64,000 nucleotides of DNA from Rhyacichthys aspro (lineage: Eukaryota; Chordata; Actinopteri; Gobiiformes; Rhyacichthyidae): contig CM072156.1 in the NCBI GenBank assembly GCA_036850595.1, positions 14,022,326 through 14,086,325 of the forward strand, in the 5' to 3' direction. Both the position numbers and the translations under genes were made by a program. Positions 1 to 12,197 of this stretch are shown piece by piece (position 1 is the first letter of the stretch; every line of letters starts with the position of its first letter). Below the pieces are notes generated by a model. The model was not told the origin of the DNA. It saw only the letters and a program-made list of their open reading frames with translations, and made no database searches.

Positions 1-244
1 GAAAAAAGAGGATAAATAGTAGTATTTATTCAAAGCATCTAAAAACAAAATATAACTTTTTGGTGTTAAATTGGCTCAGGTTTATAAAATCTGATGATAA
101 AGTTTTGACATTTATTCAGCTATGTTTTCCAACTTATTGATTTAAAATATACGTGCTGTGTTGTCTGGGACAGCCGTGATGTTCCATATGGGACACTTTT
201 AGCCTGGCCTTCACACATGCCATCTGTATGCTGTATTCACTCAC

Positions 245-3200
245 TTTGGAAAGGCGTCAAAGCAGTAGGTCTTCTTGGTGTCAGGGAAGGCCACTCTCAT
301 GCCAGAGGTGAGTGGTGAGTGGAGGATTACTGCAGCACTTTCATAGCGAGAGGCGAGGTCCACAGATGGCACAGTGCCAATACTTTGGCCATAAACAATC
401 ACATTTTCAGGTCGAATACCATACCTGTAAGACATACACAAAATATCTAAATATTTACATACTGATTAACAACACAATCTACTACCTAGACTTTTGCAGG
501 CTTTCAAACAGGCCTTTTGTGTTTATGAAATGAAGTCGGGCTAAGTGAGCTCAGTCAATCCCAGAACCCACTTGTTTCCATGGAAAATGTCTTAAAGAAA
601 ATGAATCAATGGCTGTACCCTATTCCCGCAGTACGTAAAATCAAACTGCCAATTAGTCTCTGGGTCTACTTCCCCCACATGCTGTTCATGAACAAACACA
701 CACCTGTGAGCTCGCTGAGACATACTCATTCGCTATTATCAGTTAAAATCTCATGCCACACAGAGCCTATGATTATATGGTCTTCTAAAAACAAGCCCAC
801 AATATCACACACTAAACCAGTCTTGTGTCTATTGCTGCTTTTCAAAGTAGAATGAAAAATAGTGGTCCAGAGTCCTATGACAGGGAGGAGGGGAAATAAA
901 AGTAGGCTTGAGTGATACTGGGAGTAGTTTGAGGGTAAATTAAAGAAATACGGCTAGAAAAAGAGAGAGAAGACATTCCGTAGCTGATTATGGAGAATGT
1001 GACCCACTCTTGCGAGCAGTCAGCTGATCGCCTGAAACTAAGTCGAATAACACTGAATCGCTGTATCCATCACTGTGCAGTCAGATAATACGAAGCAGAA
1101 CCACAGTCACTCTGACACAAACATTACAGGTCTGCTATCAAAGGCTCTGTAACTAAAAACCAAAATGAATGTAATTAGGGAACACCACAGTCACTTATTG
1201 CTGTGCCAACTACTAGGAGTAAGTAATAATAGTAAGTAATATATGTACACATTGTTGTATAAAGAGGCCAGCGTTTGTAACACAGCATATTGATAGACTA
1301 TACAGAAGCTGATATCCATTAACAGCGATACAAACAGCTTCTCATTTCTTGTCAGGTGACATTTACAAAGTATAAATAGGGGAGACAACACTAGCTCGGC
1401 ATGAGGAAGCCTTCTAAAGTCTACTTGCAGAGTAAAGATGAAAAAAATGTCTTTTATTTTATTTTAAACCAATCAGACATATTTTACTCAATTAAATTTC
1501 TGTTTCATTTTTGTTTGCTGACAATTTTTTTTTCTTTTAACTTTATAATCTTGTCATAGTACTCCCTGTCATGCCATGTAAAGCCAGCAAATCATGAGAC
1601 ACGTGTGCACACCCTGATATCACAATACATCACAACGTCATCAGCTTAAGGAGGAAAAGCCTATAATGACAGTCGGGCAAGCCTAACTTGGAGCATTGTT
1701 TTGTTACTTAACAAATAATTGCAACAGTGGAGTTTATACTTTTGGACCTTGCACTAACACCAAGGACACTCTAAACAATCCCACCCTGCCTTTGTGGCAT
1801 GACTGCAAATGTACCTCACACCCTCATGGGAGGGTGAGCAGAGATGAAGACTCATCTCCAGATGCACTCACCCCATGACAGGCCCAAACCAACCCCCACC
1901 CGAGCAACCGCTAGCCTACCATTTACTCCGTAGCATTTCAGCCTGAATAGACCCACCAAGCCATGACCAGTCGTGCTCCATGGTTACACCCCTCCCCCAA
2001 ACCTTCATCAATTTAGCCTCCTGACACAAATCCAATGTATTATGCATCACATCCTCCGTCGTTCCCTTGTTCTGGCTTTCACTCCCTCCTCTTCAGTGCC
2101 CACCTCCTGCTCCCCGAGGACCAAATATATTCTCAGCAAAGAATATGATATTTTAGGATATCCTGAACATATGCACAGGCATTTTAACAGATTAGTGTAC
2201 CATCTGCATGACAGCAGGAGGATCTTTTGGAAAACCTCACCTCATGTGCTAATGTTGATTGTTTTGAGAAATAAAGAATAAATAAATGTGTTGGTAGATT
2301 TAACTATACTATAAGTTTTATTGTAGTCCTAGACTGTACTACCACTAAGCCTGGCTCTTATATTCGTGAGCTGCGGTTACAGGTAAAAGAGCGCATGGCA
2401 CCTGACTGTTTGAACACACAGGAGCCTTTGTCCTCAGTCTTCAAGAGCTCGACTGCCTCCATCTTTCAAATACAGGACAGCAAAAACATATGTGGTTGGC
2501 TTGTTGACATTGTTTCTATGCTTACAAGGATTTTTGCTCACTACTGAATGCTTCAAGAAGAATAGCTTTCTAATTTGCTCAATATGTTTGACCAGTAAGT
2601 GAGTTCTTCCTGTTTGTTCTGATTAGCAACATGGGAAAGCTTGGTTCAAAACCTTATTGGAAATCAGTTGCTAGGCTACAATTCGATGTAAGACTAGCAG
2701 GATTGATTGTTGGCCAGCCTCCGCTTCAGAGAGAAGAAAATGATACACCTCTGTAGTGACCATACTGAGATAAAGAGCCTTGGTCACAAAGAAGTGGGAT
2801 GATGGTTCTGTCAAATGAGTCAATATAATATTACTGTTTACACTGGAGCCTGATATATCTAAAATGGCACGCCCCAGCTGGTACTGTGTAAAACCAATGA
2901 CTCACGCAATAGAAGAACAGTACACTCCCTGAGCAGGTAAAGGGAGTGCCTCATCCGGCTTGGCTGTGGGTGAGCCAGCGTAGATACTAAATGTAAATCG
3001 TAAAAAAAGCTGTCACCTGTTATGCAATGAGGCCTAGCAGTTGATTGTTGATTTGAAGCTGCTGTAATGACACAGGCTTAAAGCCACTAACACATAAATA
3101 AAGTCCAGAAATCCAGAAAGTTTATGGAAGCAATTTCATGGCTTCTTAATCATGAAATTCCTTTTTAACTTTTTTATTCTATTTCAGGGAGGATTGTTTT

Positions 3201-5427
3201 TTGTAAGGTGGTCTTTAATGCTCAGAGTTGTCACACAGATGTTTAAGGAGTTTAAGATTCATGTACAGCAAACAACTAAAGCCTCACTGTCTCATGATCT
3301 GTTCCTCAACAGTTAGCTCTATTGTTTGTAGACTACACTGTATCGTGTTCACTGCACTGGAAAGGGATAACAACACAGACCCTGTTTCTTGCACTCTTCT
3401 TAACCATGACAGTTAATGGGCAACCATTATTTTGTTGAAGGACTGTAAATCATGAGACTACATGGCACAAGACACACCATATGCATGCAAGTGACTCCTT
3501 AAATATGTATTTTTTTCCTGGTTGCTCGGAGTGTTTTGTGTGATGTCTGAAGAAAGATGCTCCATTCAATGATATATAAGTCTTGTGATAACACTTGAAA
3601 ACAGCAGCAATAGGCCCTTTATAGTTTCTGAACACTGAAGATGAAGACGTTGGATCATGCTGACATGACAGCCACTGAAGGCTATCTCAGCTTTAGCAGC
3701 ACTGTTTTTTATTTATCCAAACAAATATTTTTTTCCTGTTTTCCACTTTTGTGTGTTATGTGAAAAAGCTAAACAAACCAATAACTTGTGTATTTTTGCT
3801 CTTTTTATAGTGACAAAAATACTTGTGACACACCAGAAAATCAGATTCTTCATTTCAGAAGTAGTGTCTTTCCCGCATGCAGAACCTTTTTGATCAAGAG
3901 TTTCCTGTTTAACTTGCCAACTTCCTTATAAGCAAAACATTTGGCATTCACACAAGTTCAGCGACTTTTACTAGACTAGTAGCTAAAAATTATGCCATTT
4001 TACTGAAAGGTATAGTATGGTATGAATACACAACCACTTACCAATTCCCTAACCAAGTAGATTATAGAATTTTGCCGTTGTGTCATCTCTTGCCAAAGAA
4101 GCAACATTTTGGTTACATGGGTTACATTACGCAAACTAATTTGCAGTCAAGTCAGTGTTATGTCAGTGTAATCTAGTCTAACCTGCCTAACCCAATAAGA
4201 AAAACATAGGGCCTGCTGTCCACTCCTGCTTCAGAACAGGTTTGTGGACGTCAGTCTGCTGTTTACTGTGTACAAACACTACTTCTATTCCTTTAAGGTA
4301 CTTTTTCGTCACAAGTGTGCAGGCAAAATGAGCAACAGAATGTGACAAAAGCACAAAATGGGAGTGTTACATTAATTACCAATGAAAAGACAGTTCATAG
4401 CAGTAGTGAACACCCTAAAAATTATAAGACAAACAAAAAAATATATAACATCTATTCATATCCTGCAGAGATGAAGAGGAGCACCCACTCACTCCTACAT
4501 ATGGTCAACTCTATAATCCTAGCAAACGCATACTGCCTTCAAGTAGCAGAATGTGTCAACTGCCTCTACAATAATCTAAATTCTGACAGGAAACTAACGA
4601 AACTCAAGAAAAGCTGATGGCATTATGAACCTTGGTATAATCTCTCGCTGCCAGTGCTAAACTGTCAAAATGATGTGAACTGGAGGCAGCCTTTCATGTG
4701 ACTACACAGCCGAAAGTTTAATTTGTTCCTCACGCTGCTTAATAGAAATGACTGAGATCGCTCCTAAGTAAACCAGAGAAGAGTAGAACATTGTGAAGCT
4801 CTGTACAGGGAAGTTTTATACATTATGATTTTACCCTTTACCTGTTTTGAGCTTGTCATTTGAGGTAGAAATATTATGCACAGAGTAGGCCATATAGAAC
4901 TTGGATGGAATCCAGAAATAGTAAACCATTTTTAAATGCCAACAAGTACAATCCACTCACCGTGACCGCAGTGCCTGCCAGGCGGCATCTACATCGGCAT
5001 ATAGGTTTTTTTCAGAGGGTTTCCCAGAACTGGCTCCATAACCAGAGTAGTCATAGGAGAAGACATTGCAGTTGATCCGAGAACCCAAGCCAATGTAGAA
5101 ACTGCTCATTTGGCCCAGGTCCACAGCATTTCCATGAGAAAATAGTAGTGTGTAACGTGCACTGGGTGAGCATCGCACAAACATACAGGCAATTCGATTC
5201 CCTCTTGAAGTACGTGTCATGAAGCACTCAATGGCATCCTTTTCACGAGCTGAGTACTGCCAGTCAGCACGCTCCGAGAGGTGCAGCGTCCATCGGCTGC
5301 CACTCTCATCACACATGAGGCTGTAGGTAGGCTCAGGGGGCAAAAAGGCCAGCTTTGAGGCAATCTTGCTGGGGCACGGTGGACAGCAGAAAAGGCAGCA
5401 TAGCTCGCTGATAGATAGGTGGTTCAT
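245..5427 (-). CDS. abhd17b: ABHD17B-type depalmitoylase, 5' two coding exons (partial)
   Basis: Serine hydrolase of the ABHD17 family. The family removes palmitate from membrane proteins such as Ras and PSD-95 and is itself anchored to membranes by an acylated N-terminal cysteine cluster. Two coding exons are visible: 5427-4961 and 424-245 (minus), both with GT-AG borders and matching phases. The first exon encodes the Cys-rich N-terminus (CCLFCCPPC, about residues 9-17) and the oxyanion-side motif SHGNAVDLG. The second encodes the nucleophile elbow GQSIG, with the Ser at residue 170, the position known for the human protein. The start is set at the Met before NHLSISEL, matching the family N-terminus; an in-frame Met three codons upstream is less likely. 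About 215 of roughly 288 residues are present. The last exon, with the catalytic Asp and His, lies beyond the left edge. It is head-to-head with the C9orf85 homologue. ABHD17A or C are possible alternatives, but the neighbour favours B. Confidence 0.93.
425..4960 (-). other. abhd17b intron
   Basis: Intron of 4.5 kb between the two visible abhd17b coding exons, with donor GTGAGT at its right edge and acceptor TTACAG at its left edge (minus-strand reading). I see no coding exon, RNA gene or recognisable transposon in it. The stretch near 1.75-2.15 kb is richer in C and less repetitive than its surroundings, but I cannot assign it a function. Confidence 0.7.
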
Positions 5428-7158
5428 CCTAAACACTGTGCAAAGAACAAAAAGAATTAAAAACTCAGACAGACATATATAAACAGATGGATGATTTGTG
5501 ATTCCTAATCTCCAATGTTGATTTGAATCAACGCCGTTTTAAAAAGCCTTTTTATTGGAAGCAAAAGCAAATAATAGCTCTAACTCAAATGAGTAAAGAA
5601 ACACTTATGACTACTCAGCCAATACATTAAAGGTTTAATCATTCAAACATTCACCCAACATCCACGCATTGCTACATTTGTTGTGCTTTAGTAACATGGA
5701 AGTCAGAAGTTAAGATAGATAGTTTTAGTAACAAGAGTTAAACGGATACAAATGTTTCTGAGAAAATTCTTGGAATGTGAAACTCTGCATGGCTACGATA
5801 CCTGAAAAAAGTAAGTAATATTACAATAAAAGGAATGATAGCTTTTTTTCTGTGAAATGGGTTGAAGTAAATTGTTATCATTTCACACAGATCTGTGTCT
5901 GTCCATTGGTTCAAGGAAATGACTGAATCCACCGTCTTATCACTGGCTTTGGGAACATTTAGAACATGACACATAATCATCTCATACCTTGATTGAGAAC
6001 AGGTGCCCCTCATTGAGACTAGTCACTTTAAAACATCTGGCTCCACCTCAGATGCCAAATAGTGGACTTCCCATTTCTACTTTAAAAATTGTCCCAAATA
6101 CACCCAACAAGGGAGCCCTGTGGCGTAGCCTACTGTAAAATGGTGGTGGAGGAAATATTCTGCTTACCAATTGTGTCAGGCTCCTTTTTGAGAGCTAAAT
6201 GCAAATGATCTGACGCTTAGGGTTAATTAGCCAAGGAAGGCATGCAAGAAAGGTTAAAGTTAGTAACCATGTATTCTTACAGTAAATGACATATAGGACG
6301 TGATAGTGGTAATTACCTAGATCGCAGCTGAACCTCCCTTTGTGTTTTTCTTTCTGTTTCCTTCGTGACAGTCCCGATGTCGCAGGGTTATAGTCAGTGT
6401 TATCTTCGCGCAGTCAAACTAACTTATCTTCTCCACCACGCAAGGAGATTGTAAAGGTTATCCTCGACCAGATTATCCAGCGTTCCTTGTATTTGTCAGT
6501 AAGAGTGTGTATATCCCTCCAATCCAGGCACTACAGCTGTGTGGCTTTTTATCCTCTTCCTCTGAACGTATGGTCATGAATAATAAGAAGTTCAATTCTT
6601 TTTTAACGCGTTGTGTCTATATAGCTTAATAGCAAAATAGATCAGTTATGTAAAAACGTCCTCAGATAAATTCCTTCTCCTAAACTGGTGTTTCGTCAGT
6701 CTTCGGTCCCGCTTTGCTCCAAAACATCGCTGCTTTCGATGAGCATATCAGCCAGCTTGTTATCTTGGCCACGAAGGGAAGGCGATGTGGTGATTGACAG
6801 TGAATTGAACCAATAACAATCTAATGAGTGAATGAAGCGAGCCAATAGTAAAAATGTTCGGTAATGAGAGCGTTTCTTGTGACTCCGCCCAGTAAATTGA
6901 TTGACATCGAGCAAAAGCACTTAGTGCATTTGAAGTCTACATATATTTATATTTGATAATTAATTTGTCAACTTATGGATCCTATGTACGTATTTAGTTC
7001 TTAAGAAACAGACTATAAATACTAAAAAAGGAGCGGCTTTTAACCGCTGACGTATCAAAGGTTACCCAAACTACTTCCGGGTGGCTCTTCCCAAAGCATG
7101 ATACGTCCGTGATCAAAACATGTGCAAACAATATTTAGGTTTTTAAATAAAAGCTGCA
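5428..7158. promoter_or_regulatory. Shared 5' region of abhd17b and C9orf85 homologue
   Basis: The two genes are transcribed away from each other, with 1.73 kb between their start codons. Two CCAAT boxes lie at 6810-6814 and 6842-6846, with inverted ATTG motifs nearby, and no clear TATA box stands in front of either gene. This is the usual look of a bidirectional housekeeping promoter. Untranslated first exon(s) of abhd17b probably lie near 6.3-6.7 kb and the C9orf85-type transcript probably begins just upstream of 7.1 kb; both are inferences. The human orthologues are also arranged head-to-head. Confidence 0.6.
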
Positions 7159-8457
7159 ATGAGTTCTCAAAAAGGTAATGTATCTCGTTCACGTGGCCAG
7201 AAGCATCAAAACTCAACTGCTTACAAAAACGACAAATACGGAGCTACTGTACAAGTAAAGGTGGGTCTCAAAGGGGGTCTTAAAAACGAGCTAAAGCTAG
7301 CTCAGTTCAAGTAACAGGTCCTGTTACTTCTCAGTGTTTCCTTTCTAATGTGTCTGTCTTTTACAGAAGGCGAAGTCAAAGATTCACGACGGACTTTGCC
7401 AACACTGTAAAGATGTTGTTGAATGGAAAGTCAAATACAACAAATACAAGCCGCTAACACAGCCTCGCAAGTGGTGAGTCAGTTTACATAAAAACAAAAT
7501 GCATCTTTCCACCTGAAGGGGGTATTTGTTGACTGAAAACACATTTCTACTGTATGTACAGTGCCTTTGAGGGTATATCTATTTTCATTTCAGTGTTAAG
7601 TGTTCTCAAAAGAATATAAAGGATGCATATCACATCATCTGCAAGGCCTGCTCTCTTCAGCTTGAGATCTGCTGCAAGTGTGGCAAAAAGGAAGAAATTG
7701 TAATTCCGTGAGTACTATACCATTGTGATAATTAGTGTAATTCTAAGGAAACTCTGTGTGTGAATAGAAAATTGTAAATAAAACATTAGAAAGGCATTGT
7801 TAATATATTATTAGCATGTTTACATTACACTGTGTGAAAATGTTAATATGCAGGATTTTTAAATAAATCTTTGCACAAGATATTGCATTAGTGCAAACCT
7901 ATGACCCTCTCAAGTTATGAGGTTGTGAATGTATATGTAAACCAATTGCACTTCTGTATATTACTAAAGACACTTGACATCACTATGCTCAGCAGATGCC
8001 ATTAGTCACTAGTTATTTGTATAAGGCTTGATTGGTTTATATATTTGTGGAACATGCTGTATATCTTTATTTTTACAATGCCATTTCTTACTAACAAATC
8101 CTTTGCAAATTTGCCATCTTGTGATTGTTATAGCTTCTTGAGTATTGTCTTTTGAGTGAGCATTATTGTTCATAAATGATATTCTATTAAAGAAGTAATC
8201 AAAATCAATTTTCACCAATACACAGGGTAAACTCTCATCTGGACACAAAAGAACAAGGAGAAGAAGGTGATTTCCAAAAGGAAAAAAGAGGACGAAGGAA
8301 GAAGGACCAGTTGGACAGTGAGGAAGATGATGATAACTTTGATGATCTTGGTGATGATGAGTGCAGTGATGAAGACTTTGACAGTGACTCAGATTCAAAG
8401 AAGAAGCAGAATAAATCTGCCCTTCCAGATTTTTCTCAAGTACATATAAAAGACTGA
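7159..8457 (+). CDS. C9orf85 homologue (DUF2039 zinc-ribbon-like protein)
   Basis: Small conserved eukaryotic protein of unknown molecular function. Four coding exons (7159-7260, 7367-7473, 7594-7707, 8226-8457) join in phase to 184 residues, close to the length of the human protein. Residues 1-34 are the basic Ser/Arg/Gln-rich start typical of the family (SSQKGN, QKHQN). Four Cys pairs follow at about C45/C48, C70/C73, C86/C89 and C96/C99, which look able to bind two zinc ions. The last exon encodes a tail rich in Lys, then Asp/Glu, then Ser/Asp (about residues 110-175), which is probably disordered. Its order next to abhd17b matches human 9q21 and supports orthology. The role is unknown; the basic start and zinc knuckles would suit a nucleic-acid or ribosome-associated protein, but that is speculation. 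Confidence 0.92.
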
Positions 8458-10488
8458 ACAGACTGCAATCACTTTATTTTAATTTTTTTTTTTTTGCCTA
8501 ATCAAAATCCTTTTCCCTCATCAAATTCTTACTGTGTTTTTGCATTATGGGCATGTTTTCAATGGACTTCGGACAATTGAGTTGCATTATTATAAGAACT
8601 CCCTTATTTAAAGTTGTATTGCTGGTGGTAGAGAATGGTGTCTTTGCATTTTGTATAAAGTCTGTCATTGGTGGTGAGTAATCATTACTGGCCAATGCAA
8701 GTTTGTATCACAGTTTTCCATGTTTCAACTCCTTTGTCCTATAGATGGAGCCATTGTAATGTTGACACAGGACACCCTAATCAGTTTCACTTTGTCACTC
8801 ATAATAAGTAATCTATAAATCACAAACAATACATTGTGTCCTTTGTTCTTATGGGAATAAATTACATGAGCAAATGTTACTAGACTAGATGTAATTTATG
8901 CTAAAATATTCCATAATTTCATCAGGTTGTTTATATGTGATTGTCTTTCTGATATATCAAGTACATAAATATGTTGTTTTATATATACATATCAAAAGAA
9001 AAGTGCCATTCCATGCATACAAACATTTGCAGTGATCAGTATCTTCAGGAAATGGAACTAGAAAATATGGAGTTAAATTATGCTTTAGCTGTGATTTTCA
9101 CTTCCAGTTACTGACATAAAAGCTTTACAGTTAAGGCATTAATTATGCCTTTCTGCTGATACTTTTTGTGAAGTTTTTGTTCAGTGCCCCTCTGTATTCA
9201 AGATTGTATTCAGACTGTATTCTAATTAAACTGCTGATTCTGTAAAATCCTTGTGTGCATTGTGGCATATTTCCAAAGGATTTTTATTCTTTTTGTAGGT
9301 GAAGTCATATTTATATTTGTTCCTTTGGAGATGTGACATCATGACCTAAGATTAATAGAATGAGTAATCTCACAGGATGTCCATTTTGAGTAGTCTGTGA
9401 TTATTGCTCACATGCTTTAGTCCTGATACACATGACCATTGTTCATCACTTTGAACACGTGTTTAGCAGGGTGTAGTAGGAACACCCTGTCATTACTAAA
9501 GGCATACTTGTTTGAGCACAAAGTCAGGTACAGCGACAGCATCAGCGGCTATCACAAAGAGACTGTGTACATATTTTCAAGTGTACAAATTAAAAAAAGA
9601 TGTTAATATAAATCTCCAAACTATAAGACTAAACGCTTTAAGGAAACAGTAACAGGAAGAACTAGCGCAACAAAAGTAGCAGTGACGATACAAGTGTTAG
9701 TATTACAGTTCATGCAGCGAATAGGCCTACACATGACACACGCTTGACATGAGATCTACATGAGACACACAATTTAATGTAAAAAATCAATGAATTTCTC
9801 CACAATGATGCAAGATTGTTATCATCCTAGAGGATAGGTCTAAGTCATTTGTTCAACTATTATGTTAAAGATGCTTTTCAAACATGCTCAAAATCACCTT
9901 GTAATGTAAAAGAACATTATTATCCATGGGCGCAATTTTCAGTACAAAGCAAACTTACGGGTAATGATACTATTAGAGCAAATCAGCTCTGATCTGTTCA
10001 GCGACACTAATTGCAGAAATATGCAATTGGAATGTAGTTATGAGAGTAAATAAATAAAATTAGATGGACATTTAACCAGCAGGCTATGTAATACAGATAC
10101 AGACACAATACAGATCTTTCTTTTTTTTTTTTACCCTTTTCATTTTCATTTGATCTTAAGTTATTGAGTGTTAGATTATAACCCCTGTTCTTCTCCAAAG
10201 TGTCAAAGGCAAAAGAAAACCAGTAACCATGACAACACAAACATGATTGTAAGGAAAAAGGAACAATGATGAAGACACAGAGGATATATTTACACTATAG
10301 CACGCAAACAGTGAACCTTGTAATATAATGTCATAAGATTTAATGTCTCGTATGTGTAGTAAAAAAAATCAGCCTGCCTCAATCTTGTATGTATAGGCCT
10401 TCATTGATCAGGTTATGCTGGACAGAAAACGTTTTTGTTGCTTTTTCCTCCCTCTCCAAATATGCAAATACTGCAGCTCTTTTTTTGT
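8458..10488 (+). other. 3' UTR of the C9orf85 homologue and spacer
   Basis: AT-rich non-coding stretch. The 3' UTR begins after the stop at 8455-8457. A canonical AATAAA at 8856-8861 is a plausible polyadenylation signal. From there to 10.49 kb I see no coding exon or recognisable element. Confidence 0.6.
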
Positions 10489-10508
10489 TGTTGGGTGGGG
10501 GGGGGGGG

Positions 10509-10573
<65 letters not shown>

Positions 10574-10769
10574 TTTGGGGCCTTTTTTTTGGGGGGTTTT
10601 TTCCGGCCCCGGTCTTTTCCTGGCCGGGGTTTTTTTTTTTTTTTTTTTTTTTTTTTCCTTTTTTTCTCCTCCTTTGGTTTCCGTGGGGGGGGCCGTTTTG
10701 TTGGGGGGTTTTGGTTTGTGGGCGGGGGCCTTCCCCCGGGGGCTCTTCCCTGGGTTTTCCCCTTTGGGG

Positions 10770-10816
<47 letters not shown>

Positions 10817-10861
10817 TTGGGGGGGGGGGGGTTGGGGGGGGGGTTTTGGGGGGGGTTTTTT

Positions 10862-10922
<61 letters not shown>

Positions 10923-11117
10923 GGGTTTTTGGCCCTCTTTCCTTTTTGTTGGCCTTTCCCGGGGCCTTGGGGGGCCTTTTCTCGCCCCCCCCTTTGGCCC
11001 CCCCCCCGGCGCTCCCCCCCCCCCTTTCTTTCCCGGGTCTTTTTCCCCCCCTCCCCCCCCGGCCCCCCGGGGGGGGCGGGGGGGCCCGGCCCCCCCCGGG
11101 GGTTGGGTTTTGGGTTT

Positions 11118-11148
<31 letters not shown>

Positions 11149-11198
11149 GGGCCCCCGGCCCCCCCCCCGGGGGCTGGGGGGGGGTCTCCCTTTCTTCC

Positions 11199-11252
<54 letters not shown>

Positions 11253-11455
11253 CTTTCCCCCCCCCCCCCCCCCGGGGCCGGGGGGGGGGGGTTCTTTTTT
11301 TTTTTTTTGGTTTTGGGGGGGGGGGGGGGGGGGGGGGGGTCCCCCCCGGGTCCCCCCGGGGGGGCCGTGCGGGCCCGGGGCTTGGGGGTTTTTGTTTTTT
11401 TGTTTGGGGGGGGGGGGGGGGAGGGGGGGGGGGGGGGGCTCCCTCCCCCGCGGGT

Positions 11456-11506
<51 letters not shown>

Positions 11507-11588
11507 TTGTTTTCGGGGGGGTATTTTTTTTTTGTTTTTTTTTTTTTTTTTGGGGGGGGGGGGGCCCCAACCGGTTTTCTTGTGGGAG

Positions 11589-11591
<3 letters not shown>
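10489..11591. other. Homopolymer block nearly free of A; probable artefact
   Basis: About 1.1 kb made of long runs of G, T and C on the plus strand. From 10476 to 11421 there is no A at all, and only a handful follow before the TA repeat. The block opens with poly-G then poly-T and continues with alternating G, C and T runs of 10 to more than 40 bases. It produces long open frames on both strands that encode only Phe, Gly, Pro or Lys tracts, which are not genes. The most likely cause is a low-quality consensus through a difficult repeat, with (TA)n on its right flank. Confidence 0.85.

Positions 11592-11592
<1 letters not shown>

Positions 11593-11662
<70 letters not shown>
11593..11662. repeat. 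(TA)35 microsatellite
   Basis: Uninterrupted TA dinucleotide repeat of about 70 bases directly next to the homopolymer block. The true allele length may differ, since the adjoining sequence looks unreliable. Confidence 0.95.
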
Positions 11663-11664
<2 letters not shown>

Positions 11665-12049
11665 CTCAGTCATTTTGATGCAGTAATACTTTGCATTCAA
11701 ATACAAATTTACTGTGTGTGATTCTGTGACTAAAACTGTACAGCACACGAATATTCTGCAACACATAATTGTGTTTTCACTGCATTCCTCGTTTAAACTC
11801 CGTCAGATGGCTGTGCTTTCCGCTGCGTTCTCATGTGCATCTCTACGTGGACATTCAAGTGAGACATAACGACAGATACTCTTTTAAAAAAAACTCTCAT
11901 AAAACATGGTTCTTGTGCAGCTGCAGATATAGAATGCACGGGGTCGTATAACGTCTCCACCACAGCTGTGCAGTCCGCTTTAGATCTGGCCACTCTGGTG
12001 GACAGTATCAGATAGGCGGACACGTCAACGCACGCCCTGTTTTGACGCG

Positions 12050-12197
12050 CTCTTATTGGCTGCGCAGAGTCTTCCCTGTCAGGTGGAGTCTTGGCTTTTG
12101 GTGCATCTTGTGTAAAGATAGCACCAGCTGATAAATACCCCGGTGCTCTGCTGCTGCGCCGACACAGCAAGTGTTGACAGCGACTTGTCTTGAGGAA
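12050..12197 (+). promoter_or_regulatory. gda proximal promoter
   Basis: An inverted CCAAT motif (ATTGG) lies near 12055 and a TATA-like GATAAATA near 12130, about 65 bases before the gda start codon. This would place transcription start near 12.16 kb and give a very short 5' UTR. Assigned by motif and position only. Confidence 0.45.

Noticed and set aside
10389..11766. Several overlapping open frames of 385-452 codons on both strands
   Set aside because: They translate only homopolymer and (TA)n sequence (Phe, Gly, Pro, Lys and Ile-Tyr runs), and all come from the suspect low-complexity block.
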